From contig CM053336.1 of the NCBI GenBank assembly GCA_028583605.1, forward strand, positions 21,809,004 through 21,873,003: 64,000 bases of DNA, written 5' to 3'. This stretch comes from Dastarcus helophoroides. Lineage: Eukaryota > Arthropoda > Insecta > Coleoptera > Bothrideridae. The notes below the pieces were generated by a model. It worked only from the letters and a program-made list of their open reading frames with translations, was not told the origin of the DNA and did no database searches. Both the position numbers and the translations under genes were made by a program. Shown one piece after another: positions 1 through 13,063 of the stretch; the first letter of the stretch is position 1; every line of letters starts with the position of its first letter.

Positions 1-50
1 TTCCGATAGGGCTTACTTGTTTTATCCATTTTACCAAAATTAAAATTTAA

Positions 51-194
51 ATCTTCAGAGAGATACTAGTATCTCCCTGAAGATGATAACTTGGCTGTCG
101 AAAACCGTTAGAGCACCTTTGTTGTGTTTTTTAATCTTCCTTGGTTTTAGGGGACAAGATTTGTATTTAAATTTTTGAAGATAACCAAAAACCG
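51..194 (+). repeat. Hammerhead-type foldback repeat, copy 1 (right half)
   Basis: Begins with the palindromic apex of the family (tctccctgaagatgataa preceded by its inverted partial copy at 52-68), then the conserved right arm including the splice-acceptor-like ggttttaggggacaag and ending in gaagataacc. The hammerhead-like core is damaged here: CCCTGAAGA, mismatched stem II and an extra A in the GAAA box. Identified by comparison with about nine other copies in the window. Confidence 0.8.
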
Positions 195-429
195 TCATTT
201 TTACCATTTTACAAGTAACCACTATACTGATAATGATCAGTGGTGTATTTATTGGAGTTGGGTGGGTATGCCAGTCTCGCGAGATCTAGTACGATTAAAA
301 TCGTTCTCTGGTTCCCAAACTCTGAATGTAATAAATACCTTGGCTTTAGTATGTGCATTAGAATAGCCAGAAGAGATCAACACAAATGATGACATTGACA
401 CAGCGGGGAACGCCTTCTTTGCCATTTTT

Positions 430-1633
430 ATAAGTTATTTACCAAAATTAAAGCCAAACGTCTGGAAGGTAAACTAGACTTCTACCAGTCAAGAGAACTA
501 GCCAGATTTAGGAAAGGGTTTGGAACAAACCATCATCTTCAAGCAATTAAAGCTGTGATAGAAAAGTCTGTGGAATATAATAGACCTTTAACCTTGGTGT
601 TTGTCGATTTTCATAAAGCATTTGACACGATACAACTCACATCATTAATAGCAGCACTGGAGCAATGTCTAGATTTATAAGGCTCATAGAATACATATAC
701 AGTGATGCCACCACAAGTGTAAAGCTTCTCTAAACAACAGATAGGATTAAAAAAGGTAGAGAAGTTAGACAAGGGGATACCATTTCACCTAAGCTTTTTA
801 AAGCTGTTTTCGAATATGCAATGGAATCACTGTCTGGGGAAAACAGGAGCCTCAATATCGGGGAAAGGTTGACTTATCTTAGATTGCAAATTACATAGTT
901 CTTATCACGCACAACATCGGTGACGCAAAGCAGATGCTTGAAGAAACAGTACAGGCCTCATCGAAAGTTGGCCTCCGAATAAATGCAAATAAAACCCAAA
1001 TAATGACAAATTTAGTCCTAGCACAAACATCAAAATTGGAACTCCCACATAACAGAGACACACACGTACAAATATCTTGCACATAAAATACAAATAGGAA
1101 GAAACAACCGAACCCACAAGATTCAGTATAGGATAGGTTTAGGCTGGTCTGGTTTTGGCAAGTTGCGGGATATATTTAAAAGTGATATACCCGTATGTTT
1201 AAAGAAGAAGGTTTATAAGCAATGTGTGTTACCGGTTATTACATACAGAACAAAAAGTCTCACATTAACAAAAAAAAGTCAGCAGAGTATCTAAGAATGG
1301 CTCAAAGGGTCATGGAAAGAGCCATGCTTAGGATTACTTAAATGGACAGGATACCTAATACTACCATCAGACAAAGAACTAAAGTTAAGGACATAGGAGA
1401 ACATATAGCTGGCATGAAATAAAGATGAGCAGCGAGAACACCAAACAATAGATGAACTAAAAGAATATTATAATGGAGACCAAGGGCAGACAACCGTAGC
1501 AGAGGTCGACCACCGACGCGTTGGAGCGATGATGTGAAACAAACTGCAGAGAATTGGATAAGCTCTGCCCAAAACCGAAAGACATAAAAAAAATAGAGAA
1601 GACATATGCTCAGCAGTGAGCAATGATGGTTAC
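430..1633 (+). pseudogene. RTE-like LINE, 3' part of EN-RT gene
   Basis: Decayed reverse transcriptase of a non-LTR retrotransposon. Read across frames it gives RFRKGFGTNHHLQ then LTLVFVDFHKAFDTI (RT motif A, FVDFHKAFD), then a GDTISPKLF-like motif near 775-800 and VGLRINANKTQIM near 970-1010, and finally a C-terminal stretch like RSRGRPPTRWSDDVK near 1495-1540 typical of RTE-type proteins. Several stops and frameshifts make it non-functional and the endonuclease half is missing, so it is 5' truncated as is usual for LINEs. It ends in a trinucleotide repeat directly followed by a Jockey fragment. Clade assignment rests on the motif wording and the simple-repeat tail, known from RTE elements. 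Confidence 0.75.
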
Positions 1634-1651
1634 ATGATGATGATGATGATG
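1634..1651 (+). repeat. (ATG)n simple-repeat tail of the RTE-like LINE
   Basis: Six ATG units stand exactly at the 3' end of the RTE-like coding debris. RTE elements characteristically end in short tandem repeats rather than poly(A), so this is best read as the element's 3' terminus. Confidence 0.7.
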
Positions 1652-3116
1652 GTGAAGAGGATATTGAATACGCTATTGCAAAACAGAATAAGCAATATTG
1701 ACATCATTTCCAAGGAAGAATTTGGACTTCAACCAATGCACTCTACTTTGGACCAGTTGCTATGGATGGTTGAAAATATCTCTTACTCGAATCAGATAGT
1801 AAAAGCTAATTTCTTCGACATTTCTAAGGCATTTCACACAGTTTGGCACCAAGGATTGGTCTAAAAGATGGAATAATTTGGGACTTCTCTGTCGTTAGTG
1901 CAAATGGTGAGTTAATTTCTGGACTAGCGCTCGTTTAGAACAAACGTAAGACAAGAACTGTCTAACCAATATAGGCTTCACTATAAAGTATCGTAAGACT
2001 TTGCCTTATCACCTCTCGTATACTGCTTATTCACGATGGGCATTGCTAAAACTGAGCAGACGCTACTAGCTACTTACGCAGATGACATAGAATTAATGGC
2101 TTATTCTTTAAGCCTAAAACTGGCTACCAGACGGCAGCAGATAACCAACAAGATTACTTCAAACAATGGAGATTCAAAGTCAACCGGAAGACTGTGTCTT
2201 GTCACCTCTTTTATACTTTTTATTCACAGTAGGTATTACCAAAACTGAGCGCAGACCCTATTAGCTACTTATGTAGATGGCACAGCTTTAAAAGCCTACT
2301 CTTTAAAGGCCAGAATTGGTCACCAGACATCTACAGGCACTTCAGGCAACCTACTAGATTACTTCAGATAATAGAGAGTCCAAATTAATACAGAGAAGAC
2401 CCAGACAGTCTTCTTCACCAACTGTTTGGTCTAACGGTATAACGTTGACTGAAAAATCCAAATTAAGTATCTAAATATAATTCTTGACTTACATTTCGGG
2501 CACACATCGATTATTCAGCGTCCAAGGCCAGAATGCTAAAGGGACTGTTGCAAATAACATTTGGCAGACATGGTCAACTGCCCATTGGGCCTAAATTGTT
2601 GCTATATAAGTTAGTTATTATATCACCAATCTTCCATGCACCTGTACTCTGACCATAAGCTACCGATAATCAGATTAAGAAACTTTGAGCAACGTTGTAA
2701 GACAAATAATGGATGCTCCTTGGTTTGCCAGAAACAAGCAGCTCCACAGAGAAACCGACCAACCAAATATTAGGAAATCTTTCCGTCTGATAAATTCTGG
2801 GGCCCTGTTGAAGGTCGAAACTTATACTAATGACCTAATGAAATAGGCAGTGGACAAGGATCCAGCAATTACTACCAGAATTAAAAGAGAGGATGGTCCT
2901 GGACTGCAAGTTTTCCGCGTAGTTTGTCTTTGTTTCAGACAAACAGCTTGAATTAGCCCACCACTGCAAATGTGCTGTTCTGACGGAAGGACTGGGATCC
3001 AATGGCACGGCCGAAAGAGCAGGGGTTCTAGTCGGTAACCGCTAATCAGAAACTGACACTACCTGGATTGTCTTCCCAGATGCGCACAAAAGATTTTCCT
3101 CCTGAACCAAAAAAAA
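1652..3116 (+). pseudogene. Jockey-type LINE fragment A (RT to 3' end)
   Basis: Remnant of the reverse transcriptase of a Jockey-clade non-LTR element. Visible are IISKEEFGLQPMHSTLDQLL, then FFDISKAFHTVWHQGL (motif A, normally FDxxKAFDxVWH), then TYADDIEL (motif C, YADD) near 2070-2090, and C-terminal text such as LGLPETSSSTEKP. The 3' end at about 3116 is A-rich and closely matches the 3' end of the longer Jockey copy at 5831-8833 (both end with a TGTCTTCC/TTTTTC-AGATG-type motif then poly(A)), so the two belong to one family. Stops and frameshifts are frequent; it is inactive. It begins abruptly next to the (ATG)n tail, consistent with 5' truncation. Confidence 0.8.
2004..2400 (+). repeat. 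Tandem duplication of the RT YADD region
   Basis: Two diverged direct copies of about 190 bp (roughly 2004-2196 and 2197-2400). Both carry tcacctct..tatact..tattcac, then a GCTACTTA(C/T)G(C/T)AGATG catalytic-motif segment, then CTTTAA(G/A)(G/C)CC. One copy reads YADD, the second YVDG. In an RT this segment occurs once, so one is a duplication within the fragment. Confidence 0.65.
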
Positions 3117-5282
3117 ATCTGTGAATTGGGGGTAACATTTTCTGAGCTTTTTCAGGGTGATAATTGTGACAAGCGCAGCAAGTCGACTGTTGGTTATACT
3201 GATACCAACATGCATATCTTGGCTCATAGAAAACTACACCATGCGGTTTACTACGTATTCTATCTGAAAAGACTAGTATTTTCGCTTAAAAATTATCGAG
3301 AAAAGAACACTCATTATATTTCGCATTTTTCAAAAAATCCAGCCAAAACTTGAATTATTTCCAAATTTTGGGTTAACTTAAAATTCGTACAATTTTACTA
3401 ATATTTCCAAAATTTCGAGCTTAAACTTGAAATGTCTATACTGTTTAATGATAATAGAAATAATAGTGACAAAACAAATGTTGCTTTATCGATAAAATTC
3501 TTGGGATTAAATCTAGATCAAAGGCGTCCAACTGCGTAGCTTTTTTTCAGTGTGGGTCGAAAAAACCATCAATTTAAAGCCAAAACTTTATTACTTTGCA
3601 CGCAAGTAAAAGTACACGAAATGCGGTAGGACCAGGTAATCCATATTTAGTCAGGTGCTGAACTGGTTTATCAGGCGAGAACTTCGCAAAGATGGAAATG
3701 TATCAAATGTGTAACTTTCGCAAGCGAATAATTCGAACTGAAAACAGCCATTTTAAATGACCATCGGCCGACAATCATTTATTATATTGTACGATTTTAG
3801 GTTTTTATTTCTTAGATTGGGAAAGATCGAGGCTTGTAATGTATCGTAATCGTTACGTTGCTGACAACCTTCAATTTGTCTTGTGTGGTTATTAAATTCT
3901 TATTTGGTCACTTCCCCTTCATTTGCATTTATTTAATTGATCAGTCTGGAGCAATCTTTCCCAATTTGTTTTTTGCTCTCGACTGATTATTTGTGTGCGT
4001 CATCTTCGCGATCTACTAAAAGATTTTTTAAAACTTCACTTTTCTGTCAAATTTTTCACCCTAATTAATTTTTCCAAAGATTTTAAAATAAAATTTCGCT
4101 TTCTTTCCTAAAAGTTTCAGTTTCTTTCTCAACATTTCAACTTTAGTTGCAAAATTGTGTGTTTTTTTTTCTTCAAACAGATTCGCAGTGCTTCGAGAGT
4201 ATAATAGGCTTATCATTTGGGGGTGGAAAAAGTCGACATTAAATTCAAAAGTTCCTGTTTTTGCAACTTTAATCTCAAAATTTGATTATTTCACCATGCC
4301 GAATTTGACTTAAATTCTCTCTTCAACTTCTGACTTTACATGGTTAACTTTTTATGTGTTCTATTTTCTATAAAATCGACGTAAAAATCGAGACTGATTT
4401 TTGTTTCTCAGAATTTCGCCTCATGTCTCGCTACTTTAAATCTGTTTTCCAATTTCAAAGACAAAATTTCACGAAAAAAAAAGTAGACTTTGCTTATAGG
4501 GTAGCTTAAAACCGAAAATTTGGAAATAGTGTCAAACTTTTGATAGTGGCATCAAAATGGCCACTTTTGCAGAAAATTCCCAAATTAAGCTTCGAATTTT
4601 TAAATATTTAATTTTAATAAAATTTTAATTTTTTTTCTGGATATTAGAGAATATTTTACAATTTTTTAAATTAAATTATAATGTCATTTTATGTTTATTT
4701 TTATTTACAGAAAAGTCTATTTTTTCTCGAAACCTCTAGTCGAAAATCAAACTTGTACTTTTCCTTGATTTGTTATGATACAAGCTAAAGTTTTTCTTAA
4801 ACTTGCCTAAAAGGTCCATTTTTTATTTCTCGAAACATCTAATCTAAACTCAAACTTGCCTTTGCCCTTCAATTATTATTATAAAGCTAAGATTTTTCTC
4901 AGCATTGCAACAGCTAAGGTTTTTCTCAACATTGTAACTCTTTTTACAAGTTTAGTGAAAATTGGAAGTTTTTTATATTTTTTTTCTAAAATATCTACTT
5001 TATGATAAAGATTGTCACTTTTTCTTCTATATTTTGAGATTAGCAGTTAAAATTAGTTTTTTTCTAGTATTTTACCATACCTTCTTTAAAATTTTTATGT
5101 TATTTAAAAAAGTCCGAATTTTAAATAAAATGAAAAAAACTAGTTTAGTTCAGAAATATATTTTCTTATTGTTGAATATTTAAATTCTTTTCAATTTTCC
5201 ATATTTAAACTTTTAATTTTCAATTTCTTTACGTTTGACTTGGCACTTCGATGCCTAAAGTTGTTTTTAGATAAGAAAGATT
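3117..5282. repeat. Gene-free AT-rich tract with degenerate AAAATTTCGAC-type units
   Basis: No coding region could be supported. From about 3290 to 5220 it is T-rich, with many imperfect short units (TTTCAAAATTTC, CTCGAAAC, CGACTTTTT) of irregular spacing, the same texture as blocks at 22, 30, 38, 51, 58 and 61 kb. Short duplications are visible, e.g. aagctaag(a/g)tttttctcaacattg near 4880-4940. Confidence 0.5.
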
Positions 5283-5830
5283 CTTCTCCAACTCGAGACA
5301 TCGGAAGCTTCTGGCCTTGATAGTTTCCCCGCTATTTTTCTTAAGAAGTAGGCTCCACAGTTGACTCCTGTCCTTAATAAATTATTTACACTTTCTTACA
5401 ACAAAGGTGTATACCCTGATATCTGGAGACCTGCTAAGGTGCAGCCTGTCCCCAAAAAGAATAAAGGAATCTGGCTAACAACAACTATGGCCCTATATCT
5501 TTGTTGCCCATTATATCTAAAGTAATGAAAAAGGTTATCAAGGTCAAGATTGGCAAATATCTGGAAGAGAATAGAACCATCTCAGGCAGAAAATACGGTT
5601 TCCGACAGGAACGCTCAGCTGGCAATCTACTGACATATGTTACTCATATCTGTAACTCAGCAATGGAAAAACGCAATACAGTTCAAGGGGTTGAGACCCA
5701 TCAGGGAATTGAAGGAAATGAAAAAGCAGACCTTCCAGCCAAGAGAAAAGCTGAATTTTCTCTAATAGGACTGGAACCTACTTGTCCGCTTGTATATAGG
5801 ACAAAGGATCTGCTAAGGAAAGAACACAGC
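5283..5830 (+). pseudogene. I-like LINE: RT fragment joined to RNase H, left of Jockey insertion
   Basis: First about 400 bp encode an RT N-terminal half: SGLDSFPAIFLKK, then VLNKLFTLSYNKGVYPD, VQPVPKKNKG, ISLLPIISKVMKKVI and YGFRQERSAGNLLTYVTHI (RT motifs 1-2). At about 5690 the frame passes directly into an RNase H tail, THQGIEGNEKADLPAKR (normally GHxGIxGNExADxLA). The RT catalytic YADD region is missing, so a deletion fused the two domains. The reading continues, after removal of the Jockey insertion 5831-8833, at 8834 with HSTAWRGVNSMR. RNase H downstream of RT is typical of I-group LINEs, hence the clade call. Confidence 0.7.
5823..5830 (+). repeat. Target-site duplication AACACAGC of the Jockey insertion (left copy)
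   Basis: AACACAGC at 5823-5830 recurs at 8834-8841, immediately after the poly(A)-like end of Jockey copy B. Dropping one copy plus the insert restores the RNase H reading frame of the host LINE (RKEHS joined to TAWRG), which makes this a convincing duplication. Confidence 0.75.
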
Positions 5831-8800
5831 GCCCTCCAATTCCAAGGCAAAGTGAACGCAGCCATGACCAGAAGCTCCTAGCGCTAGAGTAAGTGGAAAT
5901 ACTAAATTTAACGCTTTCATAGTTGCAGGAAGCTCAAGGAGAAAACGCAATAAAATCTTTGGAGAACACTAAACGAGTTGTGCTGGACTTGGTGAGAGCA
6001 GCCTTCGAATCTGAAAACAGCCCAGAAGCTATAATGTCGATAACGATGATGCTTCCAAAGATCCTCAGCCTAAAGCACTAACGGAGAGTCGCAATAAAAA
6101 AAAGGAAACGAAGAGAACCCTGCTCGTCGACTGCAAATCAAGGCAGTTTTTTAAACTGCAACGAACTTGTAGGCAACGCGCACGAACTGGAAGTTTTCGC
6201 AAAGGAAAACGACTTGCACGTGCTAATGCTCAGCGAAGCCAAGTTGAGGAGCACTTTCAAGGATCCCAAAATCCGAGGTTATGTTGTATATCGCAGGGAG
6301 AGGGAAATAGGCCCAAGAGGAGATACGGCTATCCATGTAAGTAGAAACTTAATCCATTTCCTGCTGGGACACCAGAGTTGGGCAGCCTGGAGGAAATAGG
6401 AATAACAGTACAAAAGACGCAGGGACCTCTGACGCTGCTATATTGTTATTCTAAATCCAACATTCTCACAAAGGCAGCGTCTTCGAAATAAACAATAACG
6501 ATGTTATTGTAGCCGGAGAACTTAATGCAAAAAATGTGGAGTGGGGCAGCCAAAGAAACAATTAAAATGGCAGGACACTTCGAAGGTTCACTACAAAGAA
6601 CGAAAAGGATATAATGACTCCAAGAAGAACCATACCATCATCACTACATGAGTGCCAGACATCCTGGATGTAGCAGTGATAAAGGATGTTCAATACACTG
6701 CTGAGTTGACATCAGTCAGTGAGGTCAGCTCGGACCGCAACCCAGCGTTGATGACCATCGCAGATTATCACGGACCCAAGCATCCCGAGACCTGCAAGCA
6801 AACAAACTGGACAATGTTCAGAGAGTGCCTAGCAGCAAATTAAGAGAGTTTGTGATGTCATCACGAACGGTGACATCAACTGCTCAAAGGCTCAAAAGCA
6901 CCATAACAGATTCCATTCTGGCAGCCACCAAAAATTTTTGGCCCAAGAAAGGAAGGGAACCCCTAGCAAATTACCTGGTGGAGTTGATCAGGAGAAAAAA
7001 TTGTGCCAAAAAGAGAGCAAGACAAGACGGAGGTCAATTCACTCATCCACAAGTTCAGGTATGAACTTAAAGAGCACAAGATTTCTAAGTTTCAGGAACA
7101 CCTAAGAAGCTGTCACCTTAAAAACTCCTCTGATCTCTGGCGAACAGCCAAAGTCCTAAGAGTAGATAGAAAACTCATCCTTTCGATTCACGGACCTCAA
7201 GGAATGGCTAACTTAAATTAGGATAAGGCCTCAGCATTCGTTGAGACATTTGAAAGACCCTGCGAAGGTACTCTTGAGGAAGTGAACCTAAACTTTGTAG
7301 AGAGAGTGATATAAGAGGTCCAAGATCTTCAGGAGGAATAGCCAGAAGACATCATTAGATCAACTGACACAGAAACTCCAAAACTTTCTGCTTAAGCTAA
7401 TCGTCAAGAAGGCACCAGGTCCAGACGGAATTTCAATTCAAGCTCTGAAGAATCTTTCAGACCAAGCTGTCAGATACTGTGAAGTATATAGTAAATTCAA
7501 TGTTTATAGATTGGTATTTTTTCACAAGGTCCACGTCTGTAAACGTTATCTTTACTCCTAAGCCAGGTAAGGCGGGGAATTTTCCTCAAAATTACAAGCC
7601 AATAAGTCTCTTATCCAACTTGGGTAAGGTGGCGGAGATGATTTTGAAGAAGCGTCTGCAGAACATCATCAGCGATCGCAACATCATTCCTAGGAAATAA
7701 TTTGGGTTACAACCAATGGACTCTACCTCTAACCAGTTGCTGCGAGTGGTTGAAAAAATCGCACACAGCAGGAACTGGAATCAGGTAGTAGGAGCAATTT
7801 TATTTGATATCTTCAAGGCATTTGACACAGTTTGGCATTAAGGATTAGTCTACAAGATGCATCACTTCAAGATACTTCTAACGATGGTTCAAATGGTAAG
7901 CTCGTTGCTGCACCAGCGCTCATTTAGAGCCAAAGTGAGGCAGAAACTGTCTAATCAGTATAGTTGGGTTATGGCGTACCGCAAGGTTCTGCCTTGTCAT
8001 CGCTCCTATACCGTCTGTTAACAGCAAACAGTCCAAAAATTAACCAGAAGATATAAGGAACCTATGCAGACGACACAGCGTTATTGGTAAATTCTCTAAG
8101 TCCAGAATTGGCCACCAGACGATGACAGACAGCTACAAACAAACTCATGGAATACTTTTGTTAATGGAAAATTAAAGTCAAGGCAGGCAAGACTCAAGCA
8201 GTTTTCTTTACCAGAAAAAGACTCCAACCATATGGTCATATTCATGTGCATGGGCAAAACGTCGACTGGAGACTTCTGGCAAGTAATCTAGGAGTAATAC
8301 TCGACAAAAAACTGACATTTCAGGCTCACATCGATTATGCAGTATCCAAGGCTAGATAATTAAGGGGACTGCTGCTAGCAATGATAGCTGTACGCAACAT
8401 TTATAACACCAGCGATGATCTACGCATCTGTAGCTTGGTCACAGATCAAGAAACTGCAGGTGTTTCAGAACGTCTTTCTAAGACAAGCCATGGATGCTCC
8501 ATGGTTTGCTAGAAATGATCAACTTAATGGAGAAGCCCAATTACCTAAGGTAAAAGATTTCCCCGAAGCGGTAAATTTTAGGGCAATGTTAAAAGCGGAA
8601 ACGCATCCCAAAGAACTAATTTGACGGGCAGTGGATTACTACCCGGAAATCCCAACCAAAACTAGAAGACCGAGGATGGTTCTTTAGGCTGTATTGACGG
8701 AGGGATTGGGGGCTAAGGGCCCGGCCCGAAGAAGCAGGGGTTTTAGTCGATACCCACAGGCTGGAGGTCCGACACTATCTGGGCTATTTTTTCAGATGTC

Positions 8801-8833
8801 CGTAAAGAATTTTTCCTGCTTAACAAAATAAAA
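5831..8833 (+). pseudogene. Jockey-type LINE copy B (EN and RT, about 3 kb)
   Basis: Longest Jockey copy. An ORF1-like tail may lie at 5930-6080. The apurinic-type endonuclease follows: NELVGNAHELEVFAKENDLH, LMLSEAKLR (E of the LSETK motif), GYVVYRREREIGPRGDTAI, then VVAGELNAKNVEWGS and a SSDRNPALM-like motif near 6730 (normally SDHNPV). The RT shows GPDGISIQALKNL, PKPGKAGNFPQNYKPISLLS, then FDIFKAFDTVWH, and TYADDTALL near 8060-8085, then the C-terminal VAWSQIKKLQVFQNVFLRQA and APWFARNDQL. Numerous stops and frameshifts inactivate it. The 3' end is A-rich at 8826-8835. Flanked by the 8-bp duplication AACACAGC. Related to fragment A and, more distantly, to the minus-strand copy at 53.4-56.2 kb. 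Confidence 0.85.
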
Positions 8834-9258
8834 AACACAGCACTGCCTGGAGGGGTGTCAATAGCATGAGGTGATCGCGGATGTTCATTGAACGACCATC
8901 AGAAAAGAGATCCAGGGAATTAGTAAAGTTAAGCAAGAGTCAGCTTAGGTGGACAATTGGACTGCTTACGAGACACTGTACCCTAATAAAACATCTTACA
9001 ACAATTGGCGTAGAAAAAAATTCTGCTTGTAGAATGTGTGAGTAAGAAGAGGAAATTTCTCTACACATATTATGTGAATGTTCTGTTTTGGCAAGAGATA
9101 GACATTCCAGGTTTGGAAATGTTCTAACTGAACCAAGGACAATAGTGAAAACGCCCATAAGTAGGTTCTGAAATTTTTCAAAAAACAGACCTTATATGCG
9201 TTAATCGTGGGGGAATAAAATAAACGAAAACTTCAGTGCTGCAGGGATAACCGAGCCC
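8834..9258 (+). pseudogene. I-like LINE C-terminus, right of Jockey insertion
   Basis: Continues the RNase H protein interrupted at 5830. Readable text includes HSTAWRGVNSMR, then SRELVKLSKSQLRWTIGLL, then HCTLIKHLTTIGVEKNSA followed by a zinc-finger-like CRMC...HILCEC motif that is common at the end of R1/I-type LINE proteins. In-frame stops are present. It runs straight into a long (TAA)n tract that serves as its 3' tail. Confidence 0.75.
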
Positions 9259-10989
<1,731 letters not shown>

Positions 10990-12397
10990 AAATATCTATA
11001 TTTATTTATTTATTTGAAACTAATGTGCTCTGACTGCTGATGGATATTGGCACATATTCAGCTAGTGAACAAAGTTGACAGTAGTTTAAATACGGTTATA
11101 CATTTTAATACAGTATAGAAACTCTATATATTATTGTAATTACTAAACGTGAGGTCTTCCTTGAGGTCAGCTGTTAGGTGGAAGCGTTGTCGAGCCTCAG
11201 CGTGTTGTGGACATTAGACCAGGATGTGCTTCACTGTAAGGCGGTAATTGCAGTAATCGCAGTGGAAAGGATTACCGGATTCCATTACGTAATTGTGTGT
11301 AATTTTGGTGTAGTCAATTATTAGTCTTCTGAAAATAATTTTGTATTTCTTTTCATTGGCGCCATCCCGGGGTTTTCAATTATAGGTTGAATTGAGGCCA
11401 ATTTAGTATTTGATCGACTCCAATGCGTTTGCCACTTGTGTATTATTGTTTGTTTGAACAAATTTTTTACATCATATTGGAGATCTACCTGTTCTATGGT
11501 CAAATCAGAGTCTACAGCTTCTTTAGCTGCGTGATCAGCATTTTCATTGCCACTGCTGCCGACATGAGATGGCACCCAGACAATGCCATGGGTATATAAA
11601 TAGTGAAAATTTTCCTAAATTTTTTGGCCAGATGTTTTTATATATCGATGTTTTCTATGCAATGGATTGAGGCCAATGATCTGTGCATATAGCAACTGTT
11701 TTCTGATTTGCTACTGTGATCAATTTTAGTGCCATAAGGATACCATATATTCCCCAGAATGAACGCTGCAGTAGATGGGGAGCTGATACTTTGCTATGGT
11801 AACAGTTAACGCCATTTTCGTCTTTTGAGATATCGATGTACAAGATGCTATTTGCCGCAGAAAGTTGTTTTGAATTCTGAATGAGAAGGGTATTGGAAGT
11901 TTCTCTTTTTTAATATTTACCCAAGGACGTGTTAATGGAAAGTAATGTTAAAAACCAAGAGGGCATAGGCGGAGTACAATTTATAGTTGTCTTGAAAAGA
12001 TTAATGTCTCTTAGCAAAAATTTCAATATTTGACAGACAGAAAGTAGACTTCTGAGGCGACTCGGTGCTAGCGTTTGGAATGAGTTGAATCTACTATAGA
12101 CTGGGTTGTTAGCATTAGCAGATATTTTTGCGGCCTATGTCAGCGAAAATTTTTCCCGTTGCAACAAAAGAGGGAGCTCGTGAGCTTCATAATAGAGAGA
12201 TTTGGTAGGACTAGATCTAAAAGCACCCAGACGTATGCGAAGTGCGGTGTTATGTACAGTGTTCAGGCTTTTTAGGTTAGATTTGATTAGATGTTTCGCG
12301 CTCATATAGACGTAATCTAATTTGGAACGTATTAAGGCTCTATATATCCCGAGTAGGGCTTCCTTTTCTGCACTCCAGTGATAGTGTCTTAAGTTAT
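10990..12397 (-). pseudogene. I-like LINE B, 3' third (RT thumb and RNase H)
   Basis: Minus strand. From 12397 downward: HYHWSAEKEALLGIYRALIR then SKLDY, LNTVHNTALRIRLGAFRSSP, EAHELPLF (connection after RT). Then RNase H: MYIDISKDENGVNCY (DGSK-like), and SHVGSSGNENADHAAKEAV, and a C-terminal finger near 11290-11200 (HCDYCNY...HILV-CPQ). The 3' end at about 10990 has an AAATAAATAAATA tail. Stops and frameshifts throughout. The same LINE continues at 13040-13925 and 17236-18045, interrupted by a Tc1 remnant and by a pogo-like element. Confidence 0.8.
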
Positions 12398-13039
12398 GAC
12401 GCTACCACTATGCTGGTAAGTGATTGCTTCAATGAACCATCAAAAACCAGTAAATTAGTAAAGCTCTATGTTTGGGGATGTTACTCTGAGCACGGTTTTA
12501 GGTGTTTACAGCTCTTTATGCAGAACTTGAATGCTCATAAAATCATCATTGTTTATAAACGTGTTTTTCTGAAGCCTGTCCAGAAGATGTTTGGTGTCAA
12601 AAGCGAAGACTGAATTTAAGGGAAGGAAAATGATCCAAAACATCAGAGTTGCCCTTGTGGTTTTCACAGTTTCTTGATGCAAATCTAATGAAAATTATTC
12701 GGAGCACCGCGATGAGGAAGCTTGCAGGAACACCCGTCTTCATCCTCAAGCAGAAAAATCAGAGATATATGGCGCTTATTACCTACTCCTAGGATATGCT
12801 GAAATGGTGGTAGAGATTAGGCCCAAAAGGTGCTAGACTATTCTGGAAAGCAGTGGGGATACTTTCAATTTAAATGTAAAAATCAAAAAAACCTTTAATA
12901 ATTTTTCTAAAACCGAGGAACGTTTCTTGATGAATAGACTGTATATAAAACACGATATGTAGACCCAACACACCTTTATTTCAAATTAAGGACTAATTAT
13001 CTAACTTCATTTCTCTAAACTTCTTAAAAACGTTATCAC
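12398..13039 (+). pseudogene. Tc1-like transposase remnant inserted in LINE B
   Basis: Plus-strand remnant of a Tc1-type DDE transposase C-terminal half. The 12410-12613 frame reads LYVWGCYSEHGFRCLQLF, then AHKIIIVYKRVFLKPVQKMF, which fits the family pattern (v)WGCfs..G...l, (m)NaekYi.iL...l.p....mfg. A few bases later KENDPKHQS matches the second catalytic D box QDNDPKHTS, and PKRCxTILESSGDTF near 12815-12860 fits the C-terminal end. Several stops. It separates the LINE RT (13040) from its thumb domain (12397). Terminal repeats were not recognised, so the ends are set by where LINE sequence resumes. Confidence 0.6.
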
Positions 13040-13063
13040 TGATAACGTTTTTATGAAGTTTAG
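13015..13063. repeat. 24-bp near-perfect hairpin at Tc1/LINE junction
   Basis: ctaaacttcttaaaaacg.. at 13015-13038 is the reverse complement, with one mismatch, of 13040-13063, with a single-base loop. The right arm belongs to the LINE frame (LNFIKTLS on the minus strand); the left arm is an inverted copy lying in the insert. Confidence 0.85.
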
